Made by a program: the position numbers and the translations under genes. A stretch of 64,000 bases of DNA. Source: Paramacrobiotus metropolitanus (Eukaryota; Tardigrada; Eutardigrada; Parachela; Macrobiotidae). The stretch is taken from contig NW_026570292.1 in NCBI RefSeq assembly GCF_019649055.1, positions 372,001 to 436,000 of the forward strand. The letters are read 5' to 3'. Shown piece by piece: positions 25,281 through 37,046 of the stretch (position 1 is its first letter; every line of letters begins with the position of its first letter). The notes beneath the pieces were generated by a model, which worked only from the letters and a program-made list of their open reading frames with translations, searched no databases and was not told the DNA's origin.

Positions 25281-25958
25281 AGCGTAATTTAACCACACAT
25301 GTACGTATCACCGGATGACACTTAACTTGCCACTTGTAAATTGTGTTTGCTAGTAGTAAATTTGCAATACAGTATTAAAATATGTACTTGTACTGTAGCG
25401 GAATATTTGTTTTGTACGTAAAACGACAGCGCAATGGTGTTATCCGCATTATGCGAAGAAAGCAAATCTATCAGCACAGCTTCATTAGGCTTTACTGTAA
25501 TGGTATCGTTTCATGATTTATTAAGTTAATTGATGACACTCAATAACAGAATAACGCAACTGAACTGGCATTCTGGCTTTGCAAAAATGAGCGTAATTGG
25601 AAGCAGCAAACGGCTGAAGGTGGAGCACCTGGCGCATTTATACGCTAGCACACGTCAAATGACTTCACGACAAATAAGGAAATTGCGTAGCAGGAAATCC
25701 GCAAAAATACATATTATGTCGTGTCGGCAGCAACTCGCAGTCGCTGTTGCAACATACAGTAAATGAGTCCTGTCAAAGTATCTATGAAATCATATCAACA
25801 TCATGCGGTTTCAGACGTGACGTGGTTTGGCCAAGGCTAACGTCAGTTAAAGATTGTGTACTTTTCTTAGAACAGTTCAATTTTATTTTATATCTAGTAA
25901 ATTATTTATTTACTGTTAAATAATTTGCAGAGCAAAATCTGTATTTACACTCGTTACA
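25281..25958. other. spacer between LRRa and LRRb
   Basis: No exon is supported. A 78-codon frame at 25530-25766 has basic composition but no homologous or structural pattern. Confidence 0.5.
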
Positions 25959-28358
25959 ATGCAGTACATAATAGTGTTTTGCCTCGCACTGATTTTTCTG
26001 CAGTTACGCGGCCCAGTTCTTGGCCATCTGTCCAAAGATGTTTGTAGGTACCATCTGGCTCCAAGGCTACTCCAGTGTGATGACCGGAATCTGTATATAT
26101 CCAGCACTTTTGTGACTTCCGCTATTCCTACTGATATAAAAAGTATTTCTCTAAATTGTCCCGGCTCTGAGATTCGCATTTACTGCAACATCATGCAGTA
26201 TGACATGTCTCCGCTGCCGTATAGAATCTACTTAACGGCTGTCTGGCTATTGGGATTCAAAGCTGCTGACGGTGGAAGAATTCCGGTCAAGCGATTTCTA
26301 ACGCACGTTAAACATAATATCACCACGCTTGTAATTAAATACTCCAAGATCGGCTACGTCGACCGCGCCTTTCTTATGGGGTTTCGATCTCTTGTGATTT
26401 TGGAACTTAGTAATAACGACATCACCAGTATCCGAGTCGATGCCTTCGAAAGTTTACTGGAAAGAGAACCGGCTTTCGGTATACCGGGACTAACCGCTCT
26501 TTGGCTAAGCCGCAATGCCTTGGAAACATTTGACTGGAGTGTTCTGCATCCACTGCGAGATTCTCTAGTGAGTTGTTATGTTTTCAAAGAATTTCGCTTT
26601 TTTCTAATTAAACTCATGCAAGAAAAAAAATCAAGATACCTGCATCAAGCCTCATTCTGCATTCGTACGTACAACGAAATTTAGTGACAATGGCACATTA
26701 TCGTCGTTCGTTTAACGCGGCAATCTTTTTTATACTGATTTGATTCTGCTTGTGGTTAGAGGTCCCTCGAGCTTACAGAACAGGATCCCAAACTGGCGGT
26801 TCTCCTCCACAGCGGACCCACATTCCGTATATCCCTCGGTCATCTGCGCTTAGATTATAATCGTTTAGAATTCCTACCAGATTGGATGCTGCATAGCATC
26901 GACACCAAACTGAACGGTTTGACTAAAGTACTGTATGATTTCCGTGGCAATGACTTCTGTGCGAGTCCATGGAACGTCAAGGACGAATGCACATGCTGCA
27001 CGATGGAAGATTTCATGCGCTGGATGATTGATACCACCATAAGACAAACGTCCGAAAAGGTCATTATCGGATTTTCCTGTGGACCCAAATCGACTCCGTA
27101 CACTAATAGTGTAGCCACTGCAGTAAACATCATATTGGCCAACCCATTTGAACGTTGTAAGTTGTTGTAAATGAAGCAAGGTCAAGCGTTCGATATTGTG
27201 AAGAGGTACTAATTTACAGTTCTTTCAGGTTTTAAAGTAACGAATGTATCAGTTACCACCGAGTCACCGCGCCGCTTTGCTAACACTTTTAATATAAGCA
27301 GTAACGTGAATACTACCACCGTAATCAGTACCACCAGGTTAACTACAACAACCGGCGCTACGCGGCAAACTACAAGCGATGCACCGCGGATTCCCTCGAC
27401 GACTAATAAGCCAATCACTACCAGTGCGATACGTACTAGCACGACTACCATTACCAGTACCAGCACGGCGACATCAAGCACTACAATAACAACGGTTCCA
27501 AAAGGAGAAAGTACTGCAGCGCATCCTGGACTCAATTCAACATTCAACTGCCACGAAATAAATGTCATTGAGATGAAATGCGGTCGGATTATGTCTTCCC
27601 AACCTGATTTGCAAAATGCGATGGGTACGTTAGTGGTGTTCACCGGCGACAGCACCGCAATATGTATTAACACACTCTCCGAACTCCACACCATGATGAT
27701 CGAACAATTCAGTCCTTCTCTGCAAAACCGTTCTACTGATAAAGCGGTGCATGCGCAGTGCCAAAAGGGACAAATCACGATCAGTTCGCTGGACCCGGCA
27801 ACATCCGGCGCTAGTCAGCTGGTATTCCAAACCGATTTGACTCCGAGTTGCTACGAACACTTTACGGTTTTTCTTCATTATGTTGACGAAAACATGGTTT
27901 CCGATTACGATAGAAGCTCCGCCGTTGCCGAAATCGTGCCACATGTAAACTGGATGCAGTTACGAGAATGGATGCACTGCCTGTTAATATCTCCTGCCCA
28001 TTACATCGTAACCGTCAACTGTACGGCGGGAGCGCTTGCTTTCTCTCATGACAACATTTCTACAATGGGTGCTATTGGTGTGGCTGTACATAGTGACGAC
28101 ACCATTGGATGCAAGAATATTTCGGATGCCGTCCACAAACACGTTTTGGCCCAAACAGAAACCACCATAAAACCTTTGATCACGGCATCATCGACATCGG
28201 TTGTCACTTTCTGCGCAAAGGGGCGGGCACATTTGTCAGAAGGTCAACGTAAGCAGTTAAATAAGATGAATTTTGATTACTTAACAACACCGGACAAGTT
28301 TTGCCGCAGCGCCTTCCACCTGTTATTGAATTTTTTGTTCTCTGTACAGTTTATGTAA
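25959..28358 (+). CDS. LRRb: secreted leucine-rich-repeat protein with mucin-like linker and four-fold Cys-repeat tail
   Basis: Exons 25959-26567, 26760-27156 and 27229-28358 give 711 aa with the same intron positions and phases as LRRa. A signal peptide (MQYIIVFCLALIFLQL) is followed by LRRs (LELSNNDITSIRVDAF) and a Cys-rich cap (GNDFCASPWN, CTCC). A linker of about 70 residues dominated by Thr/Ser, which should be heavily O-glycosylated, precedes the tail. The tail repeats the LRRa module: Cys spacing is 30 in units 2, 3 and 4 and 28 in unit 1. The linker is much longer than in LRRa, so it is the variable part. AATAAA occurs at 28478-28483, downstream of the stop. Tandem duplication with LRRa is clear from shared structure; function is unknown, with extracellular adhesion or ligand capture the likely type of role. 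Confidence 0.85.
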
Positions 28359-30077
28359 CAGATGGCACCGCACTAGTTCTCCATGTTTAAAAATATAGCC
28401 CAGTAATGCGAACGTATGGATGTGTTACTTCGAACAATATTATTATTACACTTAAGCCAAAATTGTGATATTTCGTAAATAAACGTTGTGCGAGAAAGTT
28501 TCTTTACGTTCATCAAGTGAGTCCATGCTGCGGGCGCCACGACACGTCCGTGACGACTGCCTATAAAAGTACAGTTTAGTTATAACTCTGCACGTTCCTT
28601 AAATTTCTGTGCCATTCTGTTGAAATTCAGAGTTCAAGGGTTCCGTAAATGCTTGCTTTAAGAGTATTGTATTCCAACGAGACAGACAAAATTATGTAAT
28701 TACAAGAGCAAAATATCTGTAAAATGCATCTAATTATTTCTCGTATTACCGGTACCATAGAAGAGCTTCTCGGATTCGCTTTGTGCTTCTAAAACAGTCG
28801 GTATGATGCGACATTTTTGCAGGTAACTCACTCATTACTTTGGTTTAAATACCACAAGGCACAAAGTGAATGTCAGACCGGCACTCCTTATTTGATTTCT
28901 GCTACGAAGAACGGAAGCCAGCATTCTATTCCAGGGAATCAGATCGGGTGGTGGTATAAATACATTATTATTTGATGCTTGATTAATGATGTTTGCTACC
29001 GTATGTAATAATTCACAGAATAGATTATTAATCAAAACCTGAGAATACGGAATCGAAAGACACTAAGATTATTAATGTAAGGTTTTAAATTTTTATCGAC
29101 GAAATCACCTCCTTTGGCGCTCCTTTTTCAAGGCTTTTTGATTATCGCTATCCCAGTGCATCCTTCCCAAAAAGCTTCGCGTTTACAATACTAGTACAGT
29201 ACAATTACGTACGTATGGTTAGCGATAAAATTTTCAGGGCATTGCGCAGGCAGAATGGGATAACTGGAGCAGATCTTTTTCCAAGCCACACATTTGTAAT
29301 TTGAAACGATTTCCACAGTTAATTTTGTATATTCTATTATTCTAATACGCGTTACAGGTACGCTTGAAAAAACGACTCTACAGTGGGTGGGCAGTGAAAA
29401 TCGCAAGTTATAATAGGAACAACGAACAGACACGCAGTATCACCAAATAAGTACGTACTGATAAACGTACCCAACGTGTACGAGTACATACTGTACTTAA
29501 TTAATAAAAGTGTCAGTAAGTGTGCTGTTTCGGACTTTCTGAAGTAAATTATAAAAAGCTGCGACTGGTTCCACAACATCTAAATAAAAAATCCCTTCTA
29601 GTTAACAAGAGAAGGAATAGTTCTCCAATACACTTTCCGACGGGTTGTTACGTCAAAGATATACAACTGCAATAATCCGCACAATGTCTTCGCACCACTG
29701 GGGAACCGCGTACATGTTTCATCCAGTAATTGAATGTCTTTCTCCTTAATTTCTACATGTTTCGTGACCTACTCAATGCAATTGCCGGCACGTCTTCACG
29801 CAGCCTTTGAATGCCACATGCAAAGCAACGCTCATCGGATGTCTTATTTATTTTCAAAGTAGCCTCTTCCACAATCAAGTATATTACCAGATGAAGCTAT
29901 AGACACAGAATCTGGTGATCAAACGGTTGACACTGTCAGTCATAAAGCTGGGATTGTACATACCTATCAGTTGTGCATAATTTCTTCCATGTTTGTTTCT
30001 TCCATGGTGTAGGGCGATCACGCTTGCAATTTCTCTTTCCTCGTCAGATTATTGCTCAGCAAAACAACAATTCCTAT
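28359..30077. other. spacer shared with 50110-51930
   Basis: No coding exon is seen, but the sequence is clearly alignable with 50110-51930 (the same poly(A)-signal context, and the same motifs such as CTCGTATTA and GAACGGAAG in order). It is the left non-coding part of the duplicated unit and should contain the rGC2 promoter. Confidence 0.7.
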
Positions 30078-33000
30078 ATGATGTCCAAAATATTCTGCCC
30101 TCTGTTTGCCTTATTAACATTTTGTACCGGAGTCCGCGGTGTGCTGAATGTGACTGTGATGATCCATGGAATGTGGAACTCCATTTACTTACAAAAATTA
30201 CCCTTCACCGCGCCTGGTTTTGAGATGGGCGCGGCAGTGGCTAATGAAATATACGCGGACAACTTCAATATCCAGCTGGAGTTTGTATCATCCGATTTGG
30301 TTCAAACTTGTCCGGATATTTCCCCAAATTTCTACCAAATTGCGGACCGATATTATGGCGTACCAGACGAAGAATCGCGCGTCCTGGCGGTTATGTACGC
30401 AGGTATATGCGGCTAAAATTAGCCGAACCATATCGCACGTAATACTAGAGGCTTTGAGCAGAAAACACCATAACCATACCTTAACCATCCCTTATCGTGT
30501 AGTTGGACGACCGCCATCGAGGTAGCAGTGTACAAAGTACTCAGCGAAGGCGCATAGCTGACTCTGGGTCCCTTCAGATTTAATTTGTTTTCTCGCACTG
30601 CGTGAAACGATCTCTTTCCAAAAAATTACATTTACATTCAAAAATGTTTTCTCTATTCAAAAAGTGTATATCTGGGGAAGTTAAATTGGGCAGGTGTTAA
30701 GGGGAGCCTTTGAAAGTCCATCACCATACGACACGTTTGTATGGTATTCACACTTACCATACGCTCGCACTTAACCATATAGTATGGTTAAGTGTATGGC
30801 TATGGTTAAGTGGAGCAGTTGCTCAAAGCTTCTACTGTAATAACATACTAGCTTAATAATAAATGTGTACGAAACGAAGATTTATTAAGCGGTAATGCCG
30901 GTCATTATAATTATATTGATCCCATGATTTATGTTACATGTATACGTACGTTTACCTGCTTATCAATGAACTTTAATACCAACTCAAAGCCATTTCAAGG
31001 CGCTGCCATCATTGCGCTGAATAAAGTCACGTTTGCATGCAGGGTGTGACCAAGCCACAACAGCAGCTGAATTCGGGCGAGGTGTGGTAAATCCGGCATG
31101 GCCAACGCTACCTATTCCATTCTGTACTAATAATAACTAAATTTTGTTTTGCAGAATGGAATGTTTTAACGATGAATATGTAAGATTTTGCTCCGGGACG
31201 CAGTAGCGGTAATTTTAATCAGAAATTATGGCATGTTTCACCGTTGGTTTCGATATAGTGGAACTACCTTTTCCCAGTTCCGAAACCGAACAACGTACCC
31301 AACCACGATCGCTTTCGGTCCTGGCCAGTACGAAATATACGGTGTTATGGTGGGCCAGTTGAGTATCGCGTACAGGTGGACGAGTGTCGCCGTTATCTAT
31401 GATGTCTCTGGGGTGATTTTATTCCACTTACGGGTGGGCCAGGATATTTTCCGCTACATGCGTCAGCGTTATGAACATATCGATGTTCATGCATTTCCGG
31501 TTAATTTGACAACGAGCGTGGATTTCCCGTCGATAATTAGAGAAATTTCTCTGCATACTCGAAGTAATTACCAGCTTCATTGCTTACCCTTTGGTTGCCC
31601 ATGTTCGCTCACAGCACAGGAATCAATTATTTTATTTTGCTTTTTGCAGTGATCTTTTTTGCGATACCTTCCAAATCTACGCAGCAGTTTTTGGTAAGAC
31701 ATTAAGAACCGCAATTTGGTACAGCAGTGCAAAAATATAATAACCAATAATATCGATGTTGTTGCAAACTTTTCGGCTTTTCAGGTTGCCTTTGCGGAAT
31801 CCGGTGAACTGAGAGAAGAATACGTAAGACAACTAATTACAGTAGTACATTAACTGCTGTTGTAACCGTCAGATTTTAACGCACAGGCTGTGTACGATTC
31901 AGGTGTTCCTCTATATGGATTATGTGGGAAGCATCAAAAGTCCCCTATATTACAACTATACAGACACTAATGATGTAACTGTTCTGCATTCTTTGTTTTA
32001 TAGCATTAAGAGGAACAAAAATTTCAGTACATGTTGTACATGACTATATAGCTGCTCTTATCAGGTCACTTCTGCAATGTGGAAGTCGGTCTTCGTTGTT
32101 ACCATCTGTTACGATCATCCCGATACGATTAAGGAGCTTCGACAAGCTTTATATAAACTTGCCGTGGCCAAGTACAACGCCACATTCGTTGGTCCTGACG
32201 TAAGCCATAGTCGCTAATTCGCTGTGTTTCTTCTGATCTGATTACTTACCGTCGTATTACTCGTATTACACAATAACTGAATCAATTTCAGCCAAACGAG
32301 TACATTACAACAGCGTATACAGCGGTTCTTGTTTACGCTCAAGTAAGACAATTTCTTAAACACTGCCTGGAATTACATAAAATACACGAACGTGCTTAAT
32401 AGGTCTTGAACGAAACAATCAACGCCGGATATGATCCGCGTGATGGCAGCCGCTTAGCCGGTGCTATGCTGGACCGTACCTTCACGTTTCCCGCTGTGGG
32501 AAGCGTGTATGTCGATGAAAATGGCGAACGGCAGAATACAGTCTGCCTAAAAAATTTCCAACCGCAACTACAGCGCTTTGAAGTAAGGCATCAAATTAAG
32601 GAAAACCCATTACGTCAGTCATCATTGAGTTATTGTTTCAGAGAGTCAGATATTTCGATAGTGCCACAAAAACTCTGCTCAATGTTTCTGATATGGTCGT
32701 CTACTGGGGAACACAGCAAAACTTACCGCCGTCTGGTACACCTGTATGTGGTTTCATGAAGGATGAAGGACCTTGTGCCAGGCTAGGTTTGTTAAACTCG
32801 TTGCAGGTTTAGTTATTCATCAAAAATCTGACCTTACGCAAGCAATTATGCGTAACAGGTTCGGCGACCATTGGTGGCATTGTCTGCGGGATAATTTTGA
32901 TTGTTCTGATCTTGGTTTGCATAATTCCGCCTTTTCGGTAAGACCGTGACACTAAGCAATGACTCATCTTTTTAAGAGAAAAGGTATATTTACTTAACTG

Positions 33001-35519
33001 CCAGTTAACGAAATTTTGAAACCGGTTAATAGATTAATTTTTTTTACAGCCGCTTGCAGAAACCGATCGTTGATGAAAACTGGTGGGTAGTGGATTTGCA
33101 TTACTTGAGCCGAGCAGTGGAAGTCGGCAGTAGCGAAGTAAGACCCTAGGTTTTATGAGATAAGTACCGAACCTGATGTGATAGTGTAAATTATGGTTCA
33201 GTTTACCTGACTTACAAAATAGTACTTGACCGTGTCAACAGATTTCCGGACGTAGTCACCCGTACTCGTTCAAATCCAATTTGTTGATCAACGCACCCAT
33301 GCGCTACCGCGGGATACACGTGTGGGCAAAGGCTGTACAAATCAGTAAACGCACGGTATTACTGCCATCGAGTAATGGAATTATCAACATCAGACCGGAG
33401 TTCCGCCAGCTGATTTCAGAGGTGACCTTATCTTCCCAAGAAACTTTAAACTTCTTCCCATTTAAAATGCAACAACGATTGCGCTCTTTAGATTCGCTTA
33501 CTCTCAAAGCAATACGCCAATATCAACCCATTAATCGGCATCGGACTCGGGCCCATTCGCTTAACGTATCTGACCGCTCTTTGCCAAAGGGGAAATCTCG
33601 GTGACCTTATCGAGGAAGTGTCACTAGACTGGGGATTGAAATGCTCGCTGATTGCTGATCTCGTTGAAGTCTGTTATTAAAGTTTCGCTGCACCTTTTAC
33701 TTTTTTAGCTTCATAGTTTTCTTTAGGGTGTTGCTGCGATTCATCGTACCACGATTCGTCGCCACGGTCATTTGCGTCCCTCAAAATGTCTGATCGACAG
33801 CCGCCTGGTTCTAAAGATTAACGAAGCCGGGTTTTATGATACGCTGCACGAACTGCAAGTTGAACTGATCAACCCCAAAAACTTCGAAGCTATTGGAGAG
33901 ATTCTACATAATGCGTGGGTTGCACCGGAATTAAGGATTCAGCTCATTGAAAGCGCCACATTTGCGCATATTGCAATGCAAGCCGAGCCGCCGGCTGATG
34001 TGTACGCTGTCGGCGGACTGATTAATTATGTACTCTCAAATCACACCGAGACAACAGGTACATAGTAGCTATTTTAATCATTAAGCTGGTTCGAACATTG
34101 CCTCGATGACACAACTCAGTTTCTTTTCTTGTTTTTCATGTAGACGAGAAGCTAGTTGATTTTGCTTACGCTAATAAACACGGCATTCCGCCAAGCGCTG
34201 TGCCCACGTTATCCACGCTTTTATATGAATGCCGCAACGTGAAACCAGAAGATAGACCAAACATTTGGCAGGTTAAAATGGAAATTAACAAAGTGGCTGA
34301 CAACGCGGGAAAACTATTTGATCAACTGGTTAAGCGACTGGAAGACTACGCTGTGCAGTTGGAAGCTGCTGTGTCCCTTCGAACATATACGCTCAAGCAG
34401 GAAATGGAAAAATGTGATTCGCTGTTAGGAGAGATGCTTCCAAGGCAGGTTTCACCTGGCAGGGAACCGTTTATTCTTTATCTTTACCAATTATGTAAGA
34501 GCTTTATAAATTTAGGTATGTGCTTGTCCAGCTGCGCATTGGTCATTTGGTACAACCGCAGATCTTCCCTTCGGTGACCATCCTCATGACTGGGGTCGCC
34601 GGTTTCGATGAGTTTGTAATCAAGTCTCAGAACAATCCTCTAGATTTGGTGGTGTTCTTGAACACCATGTTCACAATATTCGATTGCAGTATTGCCAAAT
34701 ATGACTGCTACAAAGTGGAGACGATATCAGAGTCGTGCTTGGTACAATAAATATTACTAAACTACTAGCCATAACTGTGCTCCTGTCCGCGATCCTTAAA
34801 CAAATTACTGTTACATTCTGCAGGTTGTTAGTGGTTTGCCGGTAGAAAATCACGGTGATCACGTGCATATTATCGCTAGCCTGGTGCTAGAAATGCGGAC
34901 CGAGTTCGAGCGAGGATTTCCGGAAGGTCTCCACCTGAAAGCAGGAATACATAGCGGTGAGGGCAATCGCTGTTCTGTTTAGGCTGAAACATTTTTTTGA
35001 CCGATCAAAATCAGCAAGTCTTACTTGCGGGTAAAATGTTTGCTTTATCTAGGTCCTTGTGCTGCTGGTGTTGTGGGCACCGCTCGACCGCGTTATTGTG
35101 TGTAAGCAAATCTACAATAATCGAGGGCAAAAACTCGGAGAGGGCAAAACAGCTTTTAATAATTTTAGTCTGCGCTTTGTACGCTGTTCGAGTACATCAC
35201 GCCAGAATTTGAACTGAAGCCCTGATTAACGGCAGCTTTGGCTTGTTTAGATTTGGTGATTCTGTAAATGTCACCTCGCGGTTGGCGTACTCCAGTAAAG
35301 CAAACAAAATCCATATTAGTAACGCTGCGGAAGAGCTTCTTGGATTTGACCCCAGTTTTAAAGTCACTCGGCGTGGTATGACTTACTTGAAAGTGAGCCA
35401 TGCTTTCAGTTTGTAATGCAGGGAGTCATCGGTTTCTTAAATTTGGAGCATAATGAATTCATGGCAACGTAACTTTTTAGGGAATTGGATCGGTAATGAC
35501 CTTTTGGCTGGAGGCTTAA
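30078..35519 (+). CDS. receptor guanylyl cyclase-like protein rGC2, pseudo-cyclase
   Basis: Exons: 30078-30402, 31043-31081, 31155-31179, 31259-31563, 31650-31693, 31785-31823, 31903-31974, 32065-32199, 32292-32342, 32403-32582, 32642-32786, 32859-32937, 33050-33137, 33242-33421, 33492-33668, 33727-34057, 34144-34444, 34516-34741, 34824-34956, 35053-35101, 35251-35392, 35481-35519. Total 3,105 nt, 1,034 aa, no disruption. Signal peptide 1-20; ANF-type ectodomain to about 450; TM 455-477; kinase-homology domain to about 780 (HGHLRPSKC at 641, no HRD or DFG); coiled coil 787-836; cyclase domain 839-1034. Metal Asp1 is Gly865 (MTGVAGF for FSDIVGF) and Asp2 is Glu911 (SESCL for GDAYM). Glu907, Cys974, Asn981 and Arg985 are kept. 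Cyclase activity is therefore unlikely; dimer partner or cGMP-independent receptor is more plausible. Intron 17 has a GC donor (AAG|GCAGGT). AATAAA lies at 35705. Confidence 0.92.
30447..30833. mobile_element. 387-bp MITE in rGC2 intron 1
   Basis: Ends are inverted (AGAGGCTTTGAGCA versus AGAAGCTTTGAGCA on the other strand) and flanked by ACT on both sides. The equivalent rGC3 intron lacks it (255 bp against 640 bp). The interior is rich in short ACCATA/TATGGT motifs. No coding capacity. A 3-bp target duplication suggests a PIF/Harbinger-like origin, weakly. Confidence 0.6.
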
Positions 35520-37046
35520 TGAAGACCATGGATTTTTGATATGCACGTATTATGTACTGTTGCCTGCTGAATAATGTAGTAATGTTGTGCTCAAATTTCG
35601 ATCAATATCACTGAAGTGTGTTGAGGTAAAAAGGGACGAGAATTAGCCCTAGGGGATGGGTACATTAAAGATTTGGCAGCTTTGCGTGGCCAGTAATATG
35701 ACTAAATAAATAACCATGTGCTCCTAACGAGCCACGCTTATTCGTCTGGTAAAATTATGAATTGCTTCCATTGAGATGTGCTGGTGAGGCAGCCGCAATA
35801 AAGTGCGTGATTTACTACTATCACTTTGTTAATGCTTACGGTAAGTTCACTATGACTGTATGCATCTAATGGTAAGTTAAAAATTGCCGGCTGCCATTGC
35901 GTATTAGGCTGTCAGTGAAGTACGTAATTGTGGCCCGTCGGTTTCGTGAGCATTACTGCTTGCAAACACACGACGATCACAGACTTCGAAATTATATTAA
36001 TTTATATTGCAAAACTTGCAAAAAGTGCCTGGGAACTTGAAAGCTGCTTCTGTTACAGGCAAAGATAACCGTGGCACTAGCTAGAGGCAGCACTGTTTCC
36101 GGTTGAAACTGCCGGAAGCTTACCGCCGGCGGCATGATGCTACTTAATTAAAATAGGCGCATGCATATTTTACTTGCCACTAGAGTTCGTAAGTCGTCAA
36201 AATGACGAAGCGTAACGATAGTTAACGAAGCGGTTCGTCAAGCTTCGCGCAGGTTTTCGGGGCCAAAAGACACCGCTTCGTTAAGCTTCGTTATTGCAAC
36301 TTATCTTTTCGCTTAGTCTAGTTATTACTGGTACTTTCGTTCGCTAAAACTTTCGCTAATTTTTTCGGATTTTTTGGTAATTTCTGGCAGATTTTAAACA
36401 AATCTGTCTGTCAGCTTCGCGCTTCGCGCGAAATTTGATTATTTTCTTTAATTTTTCCAAAAATTATTGCTTTTAACAGATTTTGCTTGGTATGAACTGT
36501 ACATGAGCAAAATTCAGACTCAGTTTTGGTAAGTATTTTTTCTTTTAAAAATTTTTCGCTCAGTTCCGTTTTTTAGTCAACAAAATATTTTCCGTTACCG
36601 CCAAGTTTCGTTAAATGATTTGGTAAAATCGCTAAGTTTCGTTATTATTTTTCGAAATTCACAAACAGTTAAGTTTCGTCAAGTTTTCCAAAAAGGCTGA
36701 AAATTTCCGTTTCGCTGCTGAAATCTTGACGATTTACGAACTCTACTTGCCACTTGCCAGCTGTACTTTCAAGTTTCAACCTCATTCATTCCGGGCTTTA
36801 AGTTATCCGATAAAACTTTTGGTGAAGGTTATTTTTACAAGTAATCATCCCTCCGTAATTAATTATTGTGATCTGATACACAACCTTACCCCGGCAAGGA
36901 TACTGGTAAGTAGTGTTCACAGCCGAGCACAGTACTGCGGACACTGGACAGACGGTCCTAGCTGCAACGCAGCAACAGTTTCCACCAAACGCACAGGCGC
37001 AGCCCATGTTGTCCGTTCCTTACTCGTTTCTTATTCATCACTGGCC
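35520..37046. other. spacer between rGC2 and BTB gene
   Basis: No gene. It corresponds to 60704-62203 in the duplicated copy apart from unrelated insertions. The MITE at 36182-36743 occupies much of it; the BTB promoter must lie at its right end. Confidence 0.55.
36182..36743. mobile_element. 562-bp non-autonomous DNA transposon with 11-bp target duplication
   Basis: TACTTGCCACT is present at 36171-36181 and again at 36744-36754. Inside, the termini are inverted: GAGTTCGTAAGTCGTCAA at the left and GAGTTCGTAAATCGTCAA on the opposite strand at the right. The interior contains many degenerate GCTTCG/CGAAGC and TTCGTT/AACGAA motifs. Absent from the duplicated copy. An 11-bp duplication points to a Mutator-like element. 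Confidence 0.75.

Noticed and set aside
25530-25766. 78-codon basic frame between LRRa and LRRb
   Set aside because: No domain, no counterpart in the duplicated copy and no splice or signal-peptide support.
27209-27778. 189-codon minus-strand frame, Val/Leu-rich
   Set aside because: It is the antisense shadow of the Thr/Ser-coding linker of LRRb (ACN codons read backwards as GTN-type hydrophobic codons).
36726-37046. N-terminal extension of the BTB protein from the upstream ATG at 36726
   Set aside because: The extra 107 codons begin inside the MITE and are not conserved in the second copy; conservation starts at MSSEQ (37047 and 62204).
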